Assembly: GCA_024224415.1 (NCBI GenBank)
Contig: JAAENK010000062.1
Span: 1 to 41,439 of the forward strand
Length of the DNA: 41,439 nucleotides
Reading direction: 5' to 3'
Origin: Gammaproteobacteria bacterium
GTDB lineage: Bacteria > Pseudomonadota > Gammaproteobacteria > GCA-001735895
Below are positions 16,951 through 25,049 of this stretch, in pieces (positions within the stretch are counted from its first letter, which is position 1; every line of letters begins with the position of its first letter). The position numbers were made by a program, and so were the translations under genes. A model generated the notes under the pieces. That model searched no databases. It was not told the origin of the DNA and saw only the letters and a list, made by a program, of their open reading frames with translations.

Positions 16951-17759
16951 GTAGCCAGCAAAGGTTGAAACTCATCGATAACCTGCTGGTTGCCGTGCTT
17001 TTTTGCACCTTTTAGCAGGATACCTAATTTATCTTCGAGCATGGCTTGTGCAGCCCGACGATTTTCTTCGGTAAGTTCATGAGTTGTTAATAAATTCCGT
17101 AAAGCACGAATCCGAAACCGATCCATGCCCCAGTAACGTCGTGAGAGTTGATCCTCATGCCCCCCGTATTTGGTAATGAGTGGTTTGTCGATGTAACAAA
17201 CCGGGTATTGATGGCAAATGCGTAGCCATAAGTCGTAGTCTTCGCAGGCTGGCAGCGATTCATCGAACATATCCACATCGCTGAACAACTCACGTTTCAT
17301 TATCACGGCTGAAGGTGAAATCACGCACAAAGGCAGACACTGTGGAAAGATCCAGCCGCCGAATTTCTGGTGTTTGTTCATTGCATTGACGCGCACACCA
17401 TTTCGAATCCAGATTTCGTTGGAATGGAATAAAAGAAAATCCGGCTGTTGTTGCTGGGAATCACGAGTTTTTTCAATCTTGTCAGGCAACCAGCTATCGT
17501 CTGAATCGAGAAATGCGATCCAGGGATATTGCGCCTGGCGAATGCCATAGTTGCGCGCCGCACTGACGCCGCTGTTTTGCTGGTAAAGGTAGTTAACCTG
17601 AGGGAACTGTGAGCTTATCTGGTTTACGGTATCGTCATCGGATCCATCATCGACAACGATGATTTCATCGACCGGACTGCTTTGCGCAAGCACTGATTTG
17701 ATAGCGCGGATCAGTACTGGTAAGCGATTGTAACTCGGAATAACGACCGATATTTTCAT
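16944..17759 (-). CDS. Family 2 glycosyltransferase
   Basis: A 271-residue GT-A transferase. ISVVIPSYNRLPVLIRAIKS starts the nucleotide-binding fold, DEIIVVDDGSDDDTV carries the first acidic motif, and AFLDSDDSWLPDKIEK the metal-binding DSDD. PACEDYDLWLRI is the usual ED(x)D(L/W) catalytic-base region. It adds a sugar to an unidentified acceptor in the cytoplasm; there is no transmembrane segment and no O-antigen or capsule cluster near. It begins 5 nt after DUF1820 and overlaps the next gene, so it belongs to the run 15.2-18.4 kb. Confidence 0.9.
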   Translation of the reverse strand: MKISVVIPSYNRLPVLIRAIKSVLAQSSPVDEIIVVDDGSDDDTVNQISSQFPQVNYLYQQNSGVSAARNYGIRQAQYPWIAFLDSDDSWLPDKIEKTRDSQQQQPDFLLFHSNEIWIRNGVRVNAMNKHQKFGGWIFPQCLPLCVISPSAVIMKRELFSDVDMFDESLPACEDYDLWLRICHQYPVCYIDKPLITKYGGHEDQLSRRYWGMDRFRIRALRNLLTTHELTEENRRAAQAMLEDKLGILLKGAKKHGNQQVIDEFQPLLATC

Positions 17760-17764
17760 TCCGG

Positions 17765-18097
17765 TTAATTCTTATGTGGTGCGATGTGTGAGCCGGGGAA
17801 GCTGGTGATGGTGCCACCTTCGGCATCCAGGATACGATTTTTACCACTTTGCTCAACTTCATCGATACGGATGACCGCATGGTGTGGCACATAGGTATGT
17901 TTTACATTGGCAAATTCGGTTTTGAGCTTTTCCTCAGCCGGGTCGATTAACAGCTTCGATTGTTCACCAAAAATGATTTCACCAATTTCGATAAAGCCAA
18001 TCATTTGAGACTGGCTGACTTCGTGGGCATACAGTTCATAGATACGGTTATTGTTATGGAACTGAATGCGGAAAGTGTTTTTTTGAGGTTTGGCCAT
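17765..18097 (-). CDS. DUF1820 family protein
   Basis: A 110-residue conserved protein of gammaproteobacteria, with the family block FRIQFHNNNRIYELYAHEV and the ending with HHAVIRIDEVEQSGKNRI. No catalytic motif, signal peptide or membrane segment. Its function is unknown. It lies 8 nt after the glutaredoxin gene and 5 nt before the GT2 gene on the same strand. Confidence 0.85.
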   Translation of the reverse strand: MAKPQKNTFRIQFHNNNRIYELYAHEVSQSQMIGFIEIGEIIFGEQSKLLIDPAEEKLKTEFANVKHTYVPHHAVIRIDEVEQSGKNRILDAEGGTITSFPGSHIAPHKN

Positions 18098-18105
18098 GAT
18101 GTCTA

Positions 18106-18366
18106 CTATGCCGATTGCATGAGATCGTCGAGATCGCCATCCATGTGTAATTCTGTCAACTCTGAAAATCCACCGATGCAGTTTCCGTCGATGATGATTT
18201 GTGGAACTGAGCGAGCACCCCGGGTAACTTTGGCGAATTCACGTTGTGTACTGGCATCAGTATCAATGGCAATTTCGTTAAATTCAATATTCCATTTACG
18301 CAGCATGTTTTTAGCACGATCACAAATTGGGCAGCTAGCTGTACTATAGACTGTTACTCGGCTCAT
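18106..18366 (-). CDS. grxC: Glutaredoxin (GrxC-like)
   Basis: An 86-residue glutaredoxin with the redox pair Cys12/Cys15 (CPIC in place of the usual CPYC), cis-Pro in SVPQIIIDGNCIGGFSEL and the GG-(F) glutathione-binding turn. It reduces disulphides and glutathione mixed disulphides in the cytoplasm with GSH. Tyr to Ile within the active site is a mild variation. It is first in the minus-strand run of genes ending at 15234. Confidence 0.9.
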   Translation of the reverse strand: MSRVTVYSTASCPICDRAKNMLRKWNIEFNEIAIDTDASTQREFAKVTRGARSVPQIIIDGNCIGGFSELTELHMDGDLDDLMQSA

Positions 18367-18412
18367 GGGTATCTCATTGACGACGGGGCGCGAATTCTAC
18401 AACAAAATACTA

Positions 18413-18874
18413 TCAATGATCCAATTGCCTCAACTGTTCAAGCATCAATCCACGACAATTTGTTGCCCCACATTTACACTCAAAGGCTCTTACTAAATTG
18501 TCTTCAGTTAGCTGATAATCGCAGGTCACGATATCCTTTGGATTGATTGCTTTGATAGCAACGAAAGTCTCTTCATCCGGATTAAAATAAGTATTCGGAT
18601 CGCAGGAGTGTAATACCAGACCCGTAAACCATTCGTCATAGATATGTACTCCAGGCCTTTTTTGCACGGTGTGTAGTTCCGGATCATCTTTAATGATACC
18701 ACCGTAAATGCGGGCAAGCACGTCACCAGGACCAAAATGAGATTTGGACAGGATGCAATAGCCATATTCTGGACGATTGGCTTTTTCGAAATCATCTCCG
18801 CTTGGTTCATTTTCTGCGATTGGAACCCAGTCAGGGTAGAGTCGATTTGGTTTGTCGTTTATTTTTATAGACAT
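18413..18874 (-). CDS. Small SET-domain protein (putative protein-lysine methyltransferase)
   Basis: A 153-residue protein that is nearly all SET domain. The central motif HSCDPNTYFNPDEETFVAIK matches the SET NHSC-x-PN block that binds AdoMet (Leu replaces the leading Asn). INPKDIVTCDYQLTED carries the conserved GE-x-(I/L)-(T/C)-x-x-Y end motif with the catalytic Tyr. A post-SET zinc motif follows: FECKCGATNCRG (C-x-C-x4-C). SET enzymes methylate lysine in proteins; bacterial free-standing ones are uncommon and targets mostly unknown. Alone, between glutaredoxin and the kinase-HDOD gene on the same strand. Confidence 0.8.
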   Translation of the reverse strand: MSIKINDKPNRLYPDWVPIAENEPSGDDFEKANRPEYGYCILSKSHFGPGDVLARIYGGIIKDDPELHTVQKRPGVHIYDEWFTGLVLHSCDPNTYFNPDEETFVAIKAINPKDIVTCDYQLTEDNLVRAFECKCGATNCRGLMLEQLRQLDH

Positions 18875-18942
18875 CTTTATATTCAGGCTCGACGTTGCTG
18901 GCGTATTTTCTGTCAGTTATTAACTTATCGGCCAGCATTATA

Positions 18943-21408
18943 CTAACGCAAGTTTTTGATTGCCAATATAGCTTGATTCCGTAGAGTTTTGAGCAGGCTA
19001 AGTTGGGAATCGCTTACTGAAATGGAACTACTCTGTGCATTATCAATATAAATCAATGCAATTGGCGAATGCTTGATGCTGACGGGAAAGATGGTAAAAC
19101 TTTTAGCGCCGATATCCCGATGATACCATTCTGGAATTCGTTTTCTTATATTTTCTTCCTTGGTGTCTTCGATACGAATATCCTGATTATTTTTAAATGC
19201 GATATGGAAGACATCGGCCTGATAGGCTAGTGGGATGACAAATTTATCGATTATCTGTTCAACGTTTTCCCCATATCCGAACCGGGCATCAATCGATTTG
19301 CCTGATTTGTTTTTCAGGCATAACACTACGCGTGATCCGGATAAAGCGCGATAAATAATTTCCAGAATCATTTGAAAAATCTGGTTAATGGTGTATTCAC
19401 CTGTGAGGGTATTGGTAATATCCTGGATACCATTAGTCAGTGCTTTATCGGCGGACTGATTGAAGGCTTCGATATCTTCCTCCAGTATTCTTACACTCCC
19501 CGTAGTTTCGAGTTCTGAATGTGGTGAATGATCGGTATCCTCAATGTTTGATGAATTGTCCTGGTTCGATGAGAGCTTGAGATAAAATGGGTTATCTTTC
19601 AAATTAAACTGGATAAGGCGAGCAAACTCTACGAGTTCCTTCTGGCAATTACCGATTATTGCACTGACCTTCTCGCTGTCGATTTTCAGGCTTCTGGCAT
19701 AGTTTGAGGTTAAACTTTTCAGTGCGGCAGTCTGCTGTTTAGCAGGTAGTTTGAGTACAGTGCCGAGTGAATTACTAAACTGAGATATGACCTGCAGGCT
19801 TGCTGCGGTTGAGTTATTTTTTCCAAGGATCGAGATGTCCAGTGGTTGCATACTGTCGATAATCTGTTCTGGGAAGCCCCATTCGCGAGCAACTGACATG
19901 CCTAGCTGATGATAACTTGTGCCCAATACCCTGACGGCTGCATTGGCTTCACTAATCTCCTCCTGTGCTGTGAGCTTTTCGATAGCCTGGGCTTCTTCGT
20001 GAAGATAAAAACGCACCAGTCGTTTTCCCAGTTGCTGTAGCAATGCGCACAGAAAGGCTTCTTCGTGGTTAGTCAGGTCCAATGAACTCGACAACTCGTT
20101 CGCAACCAGTGCACTAAACAGTGACTCAACGGCGTCTTCCTTTAGTTGGCTTGATTGCAATTTATTTTGCATATGTTCAAACAGCATCAAGGCTGCTGCG
20201 ATGCTCCGCACCGGATTAATGCCAAGCATCACGACTGCACGTGATATTGTATTAATCTTACTACCGCCACGATTATAATGGGCTGAGTTGACCAGCCGTA
20301 GCACTTTGTTAGTCAACGAATAGTCCTTAAGAATGGCATTGGAAACACTGGCCAGGCTTTCGGTATCGCTGGATGTGGCTTTGTTGAGTATGCTGATGGT
20401 TTGTGAAAAAACTGGAAAGTCACTTTTGTGCCGCATGCGGCGCAATAGAAAGGCGACTGTGGCGTCATGGTTCTCGCCGTTAGAGGCCTGATCGCTAACA
20501 GAGAGATAATCGTTGAATGCCTGCAACATCACCCCTGCATCGGCAAAACGTTGTTGCGGATCCTTGACCAATGTTTTCAATATCAAATCATCGAGTCCCT
20601 CATCAACGGCCTTGTTGACGCTGGACGGTGCTTCGAATTTTTCGTTGCTAATACGATTCAGGATTTGATAAATATCGTCACCGTCGGCCGCCGGTTTACC
20701 GGTTAACATCTCATAAAAAACCAGGCCGATTGAAAATACATCTGATACGATCTGGTGTCGGCGCGTCTCGATATACTCGGGCGCCATGTAAAGCGGAGTA
20801 CCCGATAATCCACTGTCTTCAATTTGCGCCGCCTCGGCAAAATGTGCGAGACCAAAGTCTGCTACCTTGGCATGTCCCTCGGCGTTAATTAAAATATTGG
20901 CCGGTTTAATATCGCCATGCGCAATTTTCTGGGCATGTGCGGCAGCAACGCCTGCGAGAATATCGCGCATAATACGCAGGGCTTCGTCTATTTTCAGGCC
21001 GCTGCGAATTTTTTGCCTGAGTGATGAACCCTTAATATATTCGAGCACCAGGTAAGGTCGATAGTCCGAGATACCGACGTCGTAAACCGTAACAATATTG
21101 GCATGTTGCAAGCGGCTCACCATGCGTGCTTCCGAGAGCAATTGCTCCATGGTTTCCTGGTGCTGCAATTCACTATTCAAATGCACCGCCTTGATCGCAA
21201 CTTGCCGATGCAAATCGGGATCCCGAGCCAGGTAAACTATACCCTGCTTACCATGCCCGAGTTCTTTCTCGATAATAAAACGGTCAATAATTTGTGGCGC
21301 AAGGGTTTGTAACACGAATAGCGTCCTGATTGGTTTGTTATCAGAAGTATAGTTGGGGATTGCTGGCCTGCCGCTGAATTCAACGGATTGAGTATTCCAT
21401 TGAAACAA
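18943..21408 (-). CDS. Ser/Thr protein kinase fused to HDOD and C-terminal GAF-like domains
   Basis: An 821-residue signalling protein. Residues about 42-300 are a Hanks-type kinase: ELGHGKQGIVYLARD glycine loop, Lys73 in VAIKA, catalytic loop HGDIKPANIL and VADFGLAHF, then SGTPLYMAPE. Residues about 330-530 form an HDOD domain (DFPVFSQTISILNKATSS, KVLRLVNSAHY, AVVMLGINPVRSIAAALML). The end (about 650-815) resembles a GAF domain (QIFQMILEIIYRALSGSRVVL, KSFTIFPVSI). No membrane segment. HDOD domains occur in two-component, c-di-GMP and stress output proteins; fusion to a kinase suggests a phosphorylation-controlled switch. The kinase fold begins near residue 40; a later GTG (V32) is an alternative start. 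Confidence 0.9.
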   Translation of the reverse strand: MFQWNTQSVEFSGRPAIPNYTSDNKPIRTLFVLQTLAPQIIDRFIIEKELGHGKQGIVYLARDPDLHRQVAIKAVHLNSELQHQETMEQLLSEARMVSRLQHANIVTVYDVGISDYRPYLVLEYIKGSSLRQKIRSGLKIDEALRIMRDILAGVAAAHAQKIAHGDIKPANILINAEGHAKVADFGLAHFAEAAQIEDSGLSGTPLYMAPEYIETRRHQIVSDVFSIGLVFYEMLTGKPAADGDDIYQILNRISNEKFEAPSSVNKAVDEGLDDLILKTLVKDPQQRFADAGVMLQAFNDYLSVSDQASNGENHDATVAFLLRRMRHKSDFPVFSQTISILNKATSSDTESLASVSNAILKDYSLTNKVLRLVNSAHYNRGGSKINTISRAVVMLGINPVRSIAAALMLFEHMQNKLQSSQLKEDAVESLFSALVANELSSSLDLTNHEEAFLCALLQQLGKRLVRFYLHEEAQAIEKLTAQEEISEANAAVRVLGTSYHQLGMSVAREWGFPEQIIDSMQPLDISILGKNNSTAASLQVISQFSNSLGTVLKLPAKQQTAALKSLTSNYARSLKIDSEKVSAIIGNCQKELVEFARLIQFNLKDNPFYLKLSSNQDNSSNIEDTDHSPHSELETTGSVRILEEDIEAFNQSADKALTNGIQDITNTLTGEYTINQIFQMILEIIYRALSGSRVVLCLKNKSGKSIDARFGYGENVEQIIDKFVIPLAYQADVFHIAFKNNQDIRIEDTKEENIRKRIPEWYHRDIGAKSFTIFPVSIKHSPIALIYIDNAQSSSISVSDSQLSLLKTLRNQAILAIKNLR

Positions 21409-21433
21409 TATGTCCTGTGCTGGATATGTTTCA

Positions 21434-21745
21434 CTAACAATCCTGCACCAACACCCAGGGCTTCACCACCACCGCCCAGACCTGGCTATCGTTTTCAATC
21501 CAGTCTTTCGCCTGTGCCGTGGAAACGGCGGTAATTTTTTCCTGTTTAATCCAGTTATCGACCTGCTCGGTACGGTCTTCCTGAAAGGCATAGGCAGCTT
21601 TTACGAGGTCGAGTTCTGCGGTTAGATAAAGGGTTTTTCCTGTGGCGAAAAACCGTTGTAAATCCCGCCAGGGAATTCTGGCGGTTTCGCTGTTAATCTT
21701 TGCCTGTATCAGTTTGCTGTCAGTGTTGTTAAGTTGCTCTTTCAT
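21434..21745 (-). CDS. DUF2288 family protein
   Basis: A 103-residue small soluble protein matching the DUF2288 pattern: AKINSETARIPWRDLQRFFA, then a conserved LDLVKAAYAFQEDR and the ending with VVVKPWVLVQDC. The open frame extends upstream but the ATG at 21743-21745 gives the family length; the longer form would run into oxyR. It lies 7 nt after the oxyR stop and 25 nt before the kinase-HDOD gene. Function unknown. Confidence 0.82.
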   Translation of the reverse strand: MKEQLNNTDSKLIQAKINSETARIPWRDLQRFFATGKTLYLTAELDLVKAAYAFQEDRTEQVDNWIKQEKITAVSTAQAKDWIENDSQVWAVVVKPWVLVQDC

Positions 21746-21752
21746 GGTAACT

Positions 21753-22673
21753 TCAGTGGATGATTTCGACACCGCTGAGTGATGTCTCCTGAATGGTATC
21801 ACGGATGGTGTATATGGCTTCTTTACGCGGAAAGTGCTTGCGCCAGGCAATTGCCACGGTGCGGTTGGGTGACGGGTCTTTAAATGGTTTGATATCGATC
21901 AGACTTTCATTTTGATTGCTGTGCAAAATACTAGTGCGGGGTAAGACAGTAATACCAGTGCCGGCCGCAACCATATGTCGTATGGTTTCCAACGAGCCTC
22001 CTTCAAGCGTGCGTGTCAGTTCGCTATTGCCCGATATGCAATTTGGACAGGCCTCGATAACCTGGTCACGAAAGCAGTGGCCCGCGCCGAGTAGCATTAA
22101 ATCCTGATTGGCGAGGTCTTCTGTGGGTATTTCGTTCCTGTCCTGCCATTCGTGCCCACGAGGCAGGGCGACAATGAATGGCTCTTCGTAAAGCGGTGCG
22201 GTTTCGATGCCGGGTTTTTCAAACGGAAGCGAAATAATGATCGCGTCGAGTGCGCCCTGTTTCAAAGAGTGAAATAAATTTGTGGTGAAATTCTCTTCGA
22301 TGATGAGCTTTAAATTTGGCGCAGTTTTGGTTAGGCGAGGTATCAAATCGGGTAGCAGGTACGGGCCGATGGTGAAAATTACACCGAGTTTGAACTGACC
22401 TGATAGTGGATCCTTACCCTGCTGTGCGATTTCGCTGAGGATTTGGGCTTCCTGCAATACGATATATGCCTGATTGATGACTTGCTGCCCAATTTCGGTA
22501 ATTTTGATTTCATTTTTTGAACTTCGTTCGAACAGCCTGACATTTAGTTCGTCTTCGAGCTTTTTAATGGCGATGGAAAGGGTTGGTTGACTGACACAGC
22601 AAGCTTGCGCCGCGCGGCCAAAGTGATTCTTTTGCGAGACTGCCACTATGTAGCGCAATTCGGTCAAAGTCAT
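21753..22673 (-). CDS. oxyR: Peroxide-sensing LysR regulator OxyR
   Basis: A 306-residue LysR protein with the helix-turn-helix of ELRYIVAVSQKNHFGRAAQA. It is identified as OxyR by the redox pair: Cys200 in LGAGHCFRDQ and Cys209 in VIEAC, spaced 9 residues as Cys199-Cys208 of E. coli OxyR. Hydrogen peroxide forms the disulphide and converts the tetramer into an activator of catalase, peroxidase and thiol-repair genes. No catalase or ahpC gene is adjacent. A glutaredoxin gene, a typical OxyR target, lies 3.4 kb downstream, but this is not evidence of control. Confidence 0.93.
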   Translation of the reverse strand: MTLTELRYIVAVSQKNHFGRAAQACCVSQPTLSIAIKKLEDELNVRLFERSSKNEIKITEIGQQVINQAYIVLQEAQILSEIAQQGKDPLSGQFKLGVIFTIGPYLLPDLIPRLTKTAPNLKLIIEENFTTNLFHSLKQGALDAIIISLPFEKPGIETAPLYEEPFIVALPRGHEWQDRNEIPTEDLANQDLMLLGAGHCFRDQVIEACPNCISGNSELTRTLEGGSLETIRHMVAAGTGITVLPRTSILHSNQNESLIDIKPFKDPSPNRTVAIAWRKHFPRKEAIYTIRDTIQETSLSGVEIIH

Positions 22674-22732
22674 AATAGCTAAAATATATTGAAAGCTTTT
22701 ATATTTTTACATGACAAGACCTGGTCTCGCAA

Positions 22733-23338
22733 TTAAAAGCTACCCAGGTAAACAATAGGTGGGACAACCAGCATTTTCAACACCATAATGCCCAGCGTGG
22801 CAAAAAGCGGTGAGAGGTCGAGGCCGCCGAGAGATGGTAGTAACTTCTGAAAAGGGCGTAACGCAGGCTGTGCGATACTGTGGACCAGCCCGATGACTGG
22901 ATTATATTGTCCGGGGTTCACCCAGCTCAGGATGACTTGAATGATTATTGCGATTAAAAACACGGTTAGCGTTAACGAAATCAGATCGGCTATGGTGAAA
23001 ATAAAGAGACCCAGGTAACTGACACCGCCGATGGGTGCGGTGACGTTGCTAATTGGCACGCCGGGGATGTCGAGCATGCGTAGCAGGATGAATTTGGCGT
23101 AAATCAGTAACAGACACAAAACGATGGCTGCAGCATCCTGACCGGCGACACTGGGGATAATGCGTCGAAGAAATCGTAGTGGTGGTGTGGTTGCCTTGAC
23201 AATAAATTGTGATACCGGGTTGTAAAAATCGGCACGGAAAGCCTGTAGCATGAATCGCAATAGTACCAACAAGATATACAAATCAAACACGGTGTTGATA
23301 ACAAGTGTAAGTGGTGAGATTAAATAATTAGAACCCAT
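22733..23338 (-). CDS. yggT: YggT family integral membrane protein
   Basis: A 201-residue membrane protein with two YggT repeats, each with a long hydrophobic pair of helices (about residues 10-30, 65-90, 105-135 and 170-195) and the motifs LRFMLQAFRADFYNPVSQFI and VILSWVNPGQYNPVIGLVHS. YggT proteins are linked to osmotic tolerance and cell-division or secretion factor assembly, without a settled function. It follows proC in the conserved order yggS-proC-yggT beside pilT. Confidence 0.92.
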   Translation of the reverse strand: MGSNYLISPLTLVINTVFDLYILLVLLRFMLQAFRADFYNPVSQFIVKATTPPLRFLRRIIPSVAGQDAAAIVLCLLLIYAKFILLRMLDIPGVPISNVTAPIGGVSYLGLFIFTIADLISLTLTVFLIAIIIQVILSWVNPGQYNPVIGLVHSIAQPALRPFQKLLPSLGGLDLSPLFATLGIMVLKMLVVPPIVYLGSF

Positions 23339-23361
23339 GTTTGATCCAGATATATAAAGTG

Positions 23362-24183
23362 TTAATTTTGGTTTGCTAATTCGTCGCCAAGTTCAGTGGC
23401 ACGATCAAATGCTGCCCTGGTGGCCGCTTCAAGCAATGAGTCGAGCCGGTTTTTCTGTAGCGATAAAATAGCCTGTTCGGTGGTGCCTTTCTTAGAAGTA
23501 ACTCTGGCGCGCAAATCAACTGCGTCGTCGTGCATCGCCATATTAGCAGCACCCAATGCAGTCTGGCGAGCGAGGATGAGTGAAGTTTCGGCATCGAGTC
23601 CGAGTTTTATGCCCGCCTGTTGCAGTAGTTCGATAAAATAAAAGAAATACGCCGGGCCGCTGCCGGATATTGCCGTAACAGCATCGAGCGCAACCTCGTT
23701 ATCGACCCAGACGGTGATGCCTACGGCGTCGAGAATCGACTGGGCTATCTGTTTCTGGGTTTCCTGCACCTGTGGATTGGCGTATAAAGCGGTTGCACCG
23801 AGTTGCATCAGTGAAGGCGTGTTCGGCATACAGCGGACAATCGCGCGGTTCCCACCCAGCCAACGATTGATATCGGTTTCGCGTACACCGGCGGCAATGC
23901 TGATAAACAGGCGCGGTTTGTTATTATCGGTACTCGCCAGTTGTTCGCAGACGGTTTGCATGACCTGGGGTTTAACTGCGAGCAGCACGATATTAGCAGT
24001 CGTTACCGGGCCGATATTGTCGGTTGAGGTATTGATCGCAAAATCCTGTACGAGCCTTTCCAGTTGATCACCATCGATGTCACAAGCAGTAATTTGGTTT
24101 GTATCGAAATTATTCGCTAGCAAACCACCGATCAAGCTGCTGGCCATGTTACCGCCGCCAATAAAGCAGAGTCTTTGTTTCAA
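23362..24183 (-). CDS. proC: Pyrroline-5-carboxylate reductase
   Basis: A 273-residue enzyme with the NADPH-binding start LCFIGGGNMASSLIGGLL and the substrate and dimer region AVTAISGSGPAYFFYFIELL, with RVTSKKGTTEQAIL, the family signature, near the end. It catalyses the last step of proline synthesis. It overlaps yggS by 4 nt (ATGA), so translation is coupled. Confidence 0.95.
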   Translation of the reverse strand: MKQRLCFIGGGNMASSLIGGLLANNFDTNQITACDIDGDQLERLVQDFAINTSTDNIGPVTTANIVLLAVKPQVMQTVCEQLASTDNNKPRLFISIAAGVRETDINRWLGGNRAIVRCMPNTPSLMQLGATALYANPQVQETQKQIAQSILDAVGITVWVDNEVALDAVTAISGSGPAYFFYFIELLQQAGIKLGLDAETSLILARQTALGAANMAMHDDAVDLRARVTSKKGTTEQAILSLQKNRLDSLLEAATRAAFDRATELGDELANQN

Positions 24184-24863
24184 GGTCTTTCCCCAAATAT
24201 TGCTGTGCCTATTCTAACCAGAGTGGAGCCTTCCGCAATGGCGGCTGACATATCGTGTGTCATGCCCATCGACATGGTGTCGCAGTTCAGGCCCTTTTGA
24301 TTCAGTGTTTCGAGCATCTCACGGAGTCTGGCGAAAGGTTTACGTTGTAATTCAAAGTCATCCGCCGGCGCCGGGATGGCCATCAAACCACGCAAACGCA
24401 GGTTGGGTAAACCTGCTATTTGTTCGGCGAGTGCAGGGACTTCAGATAACATAATTCCAGACTTGCTGGCTTCCTGCTCAACATTGACCTGTATGCAGAC
24501 GTTAAGCGCCGGCATTGATACTGGTCGCTGTTCGCTCAAGCGCCGCGCAATTTTGAAACGATCAATGCAGTGGGCCCAGTCGAAGTTTTGTGCCACCACC
24601 CTGGTTTTATTCGATTGTATTGCGCCGATAAAATGCCAGCATATATCAAGATCAGATAAAGCACTGATTTTTTGTTCGGCTTCCTGCAGATAGTTTTCGC
24701 CAAAATCGTGCTGGCCGCAGGCGTAAGCAGTTTCAATATCGCTGACCGGCTTCTTCTTACTGACGGCGAGCAACAAAATGTCTGCTGGGTTGCGGTGATA
24801 TTTAATCGCCGCTGTCTCCATTTGCTGTTTAATCGCGATAAGATTTTTTTCGATGTTCTGCAT
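24180..24863 (-). CDS. yggS: YggS/PLPBP family pyridoxal-phosphate homeostasis protein
   Basis: A 227-residue PLP-binding barrel protein. The PLP Lys is in LLLAVSKKKPVSDIE, the family signature GENYLQEAEQK follows, and the phosphate-binding end is MGMTHDMSAAIAEGSTLVRIG. Members hold PLP and keep B6 vitamers and amino acids balanced; they have no known catalytic activity. First gene of yggS-proC-yggT, divergent from pilT with a 186-bp gap. Confidence 0.94.
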   Translation of the reverse strand: MQNIEKNLIAIKQQMETAAIKYHRNPADILLLAVSKKKPVSDIETAYACGQHDFGENYLQEAEQKISALSDLDICWHFIGAIQSNKTRVVAQNFDWAHCIDRFKIARRLSEQRPVSMPALNVCIQVNVEQEASKSGIMLSEVPALAEQIAGLPNLRLRGLMAIPAPADDFELQRKPFARLREMLETLNQKGLNCDTMSMGMTHDMSAAIAEGSTLVRIGTAIFGERP

Positions 24864-24987
24864 AGGTTTTGCTATAGTCTAGCTGTTGCATTATTCACTG
24901 TGGTTTGGAACGATGGTTAAAAGGCATTGTTCCAATTATCAAATTATAAGTTGTTTGACGTCGGGCTGTTATATAAAAATGGCCCAG

Positions 24988-24993
24988 TATAAT
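24988..24993 (+). promoter_or_regulatory. Candidate -10 element upstream of pilT
   Basis: A perfect TATAAT lies 56 nt before the pilT ATG in the yggS-pilT divergent region. The sequence 17 bp upstream (GCTGTT) is a weak -35; TTGACG at 24956-24961 is too far (26 bp) to pair. Only the -10 is convincing. Confidence 0.35.
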
Positions 24994-25049
24994 AAAACAA
25001 TTATTAAAACATGGTGTTTCTATAACATAAACCAAATACAGGAATTTCC

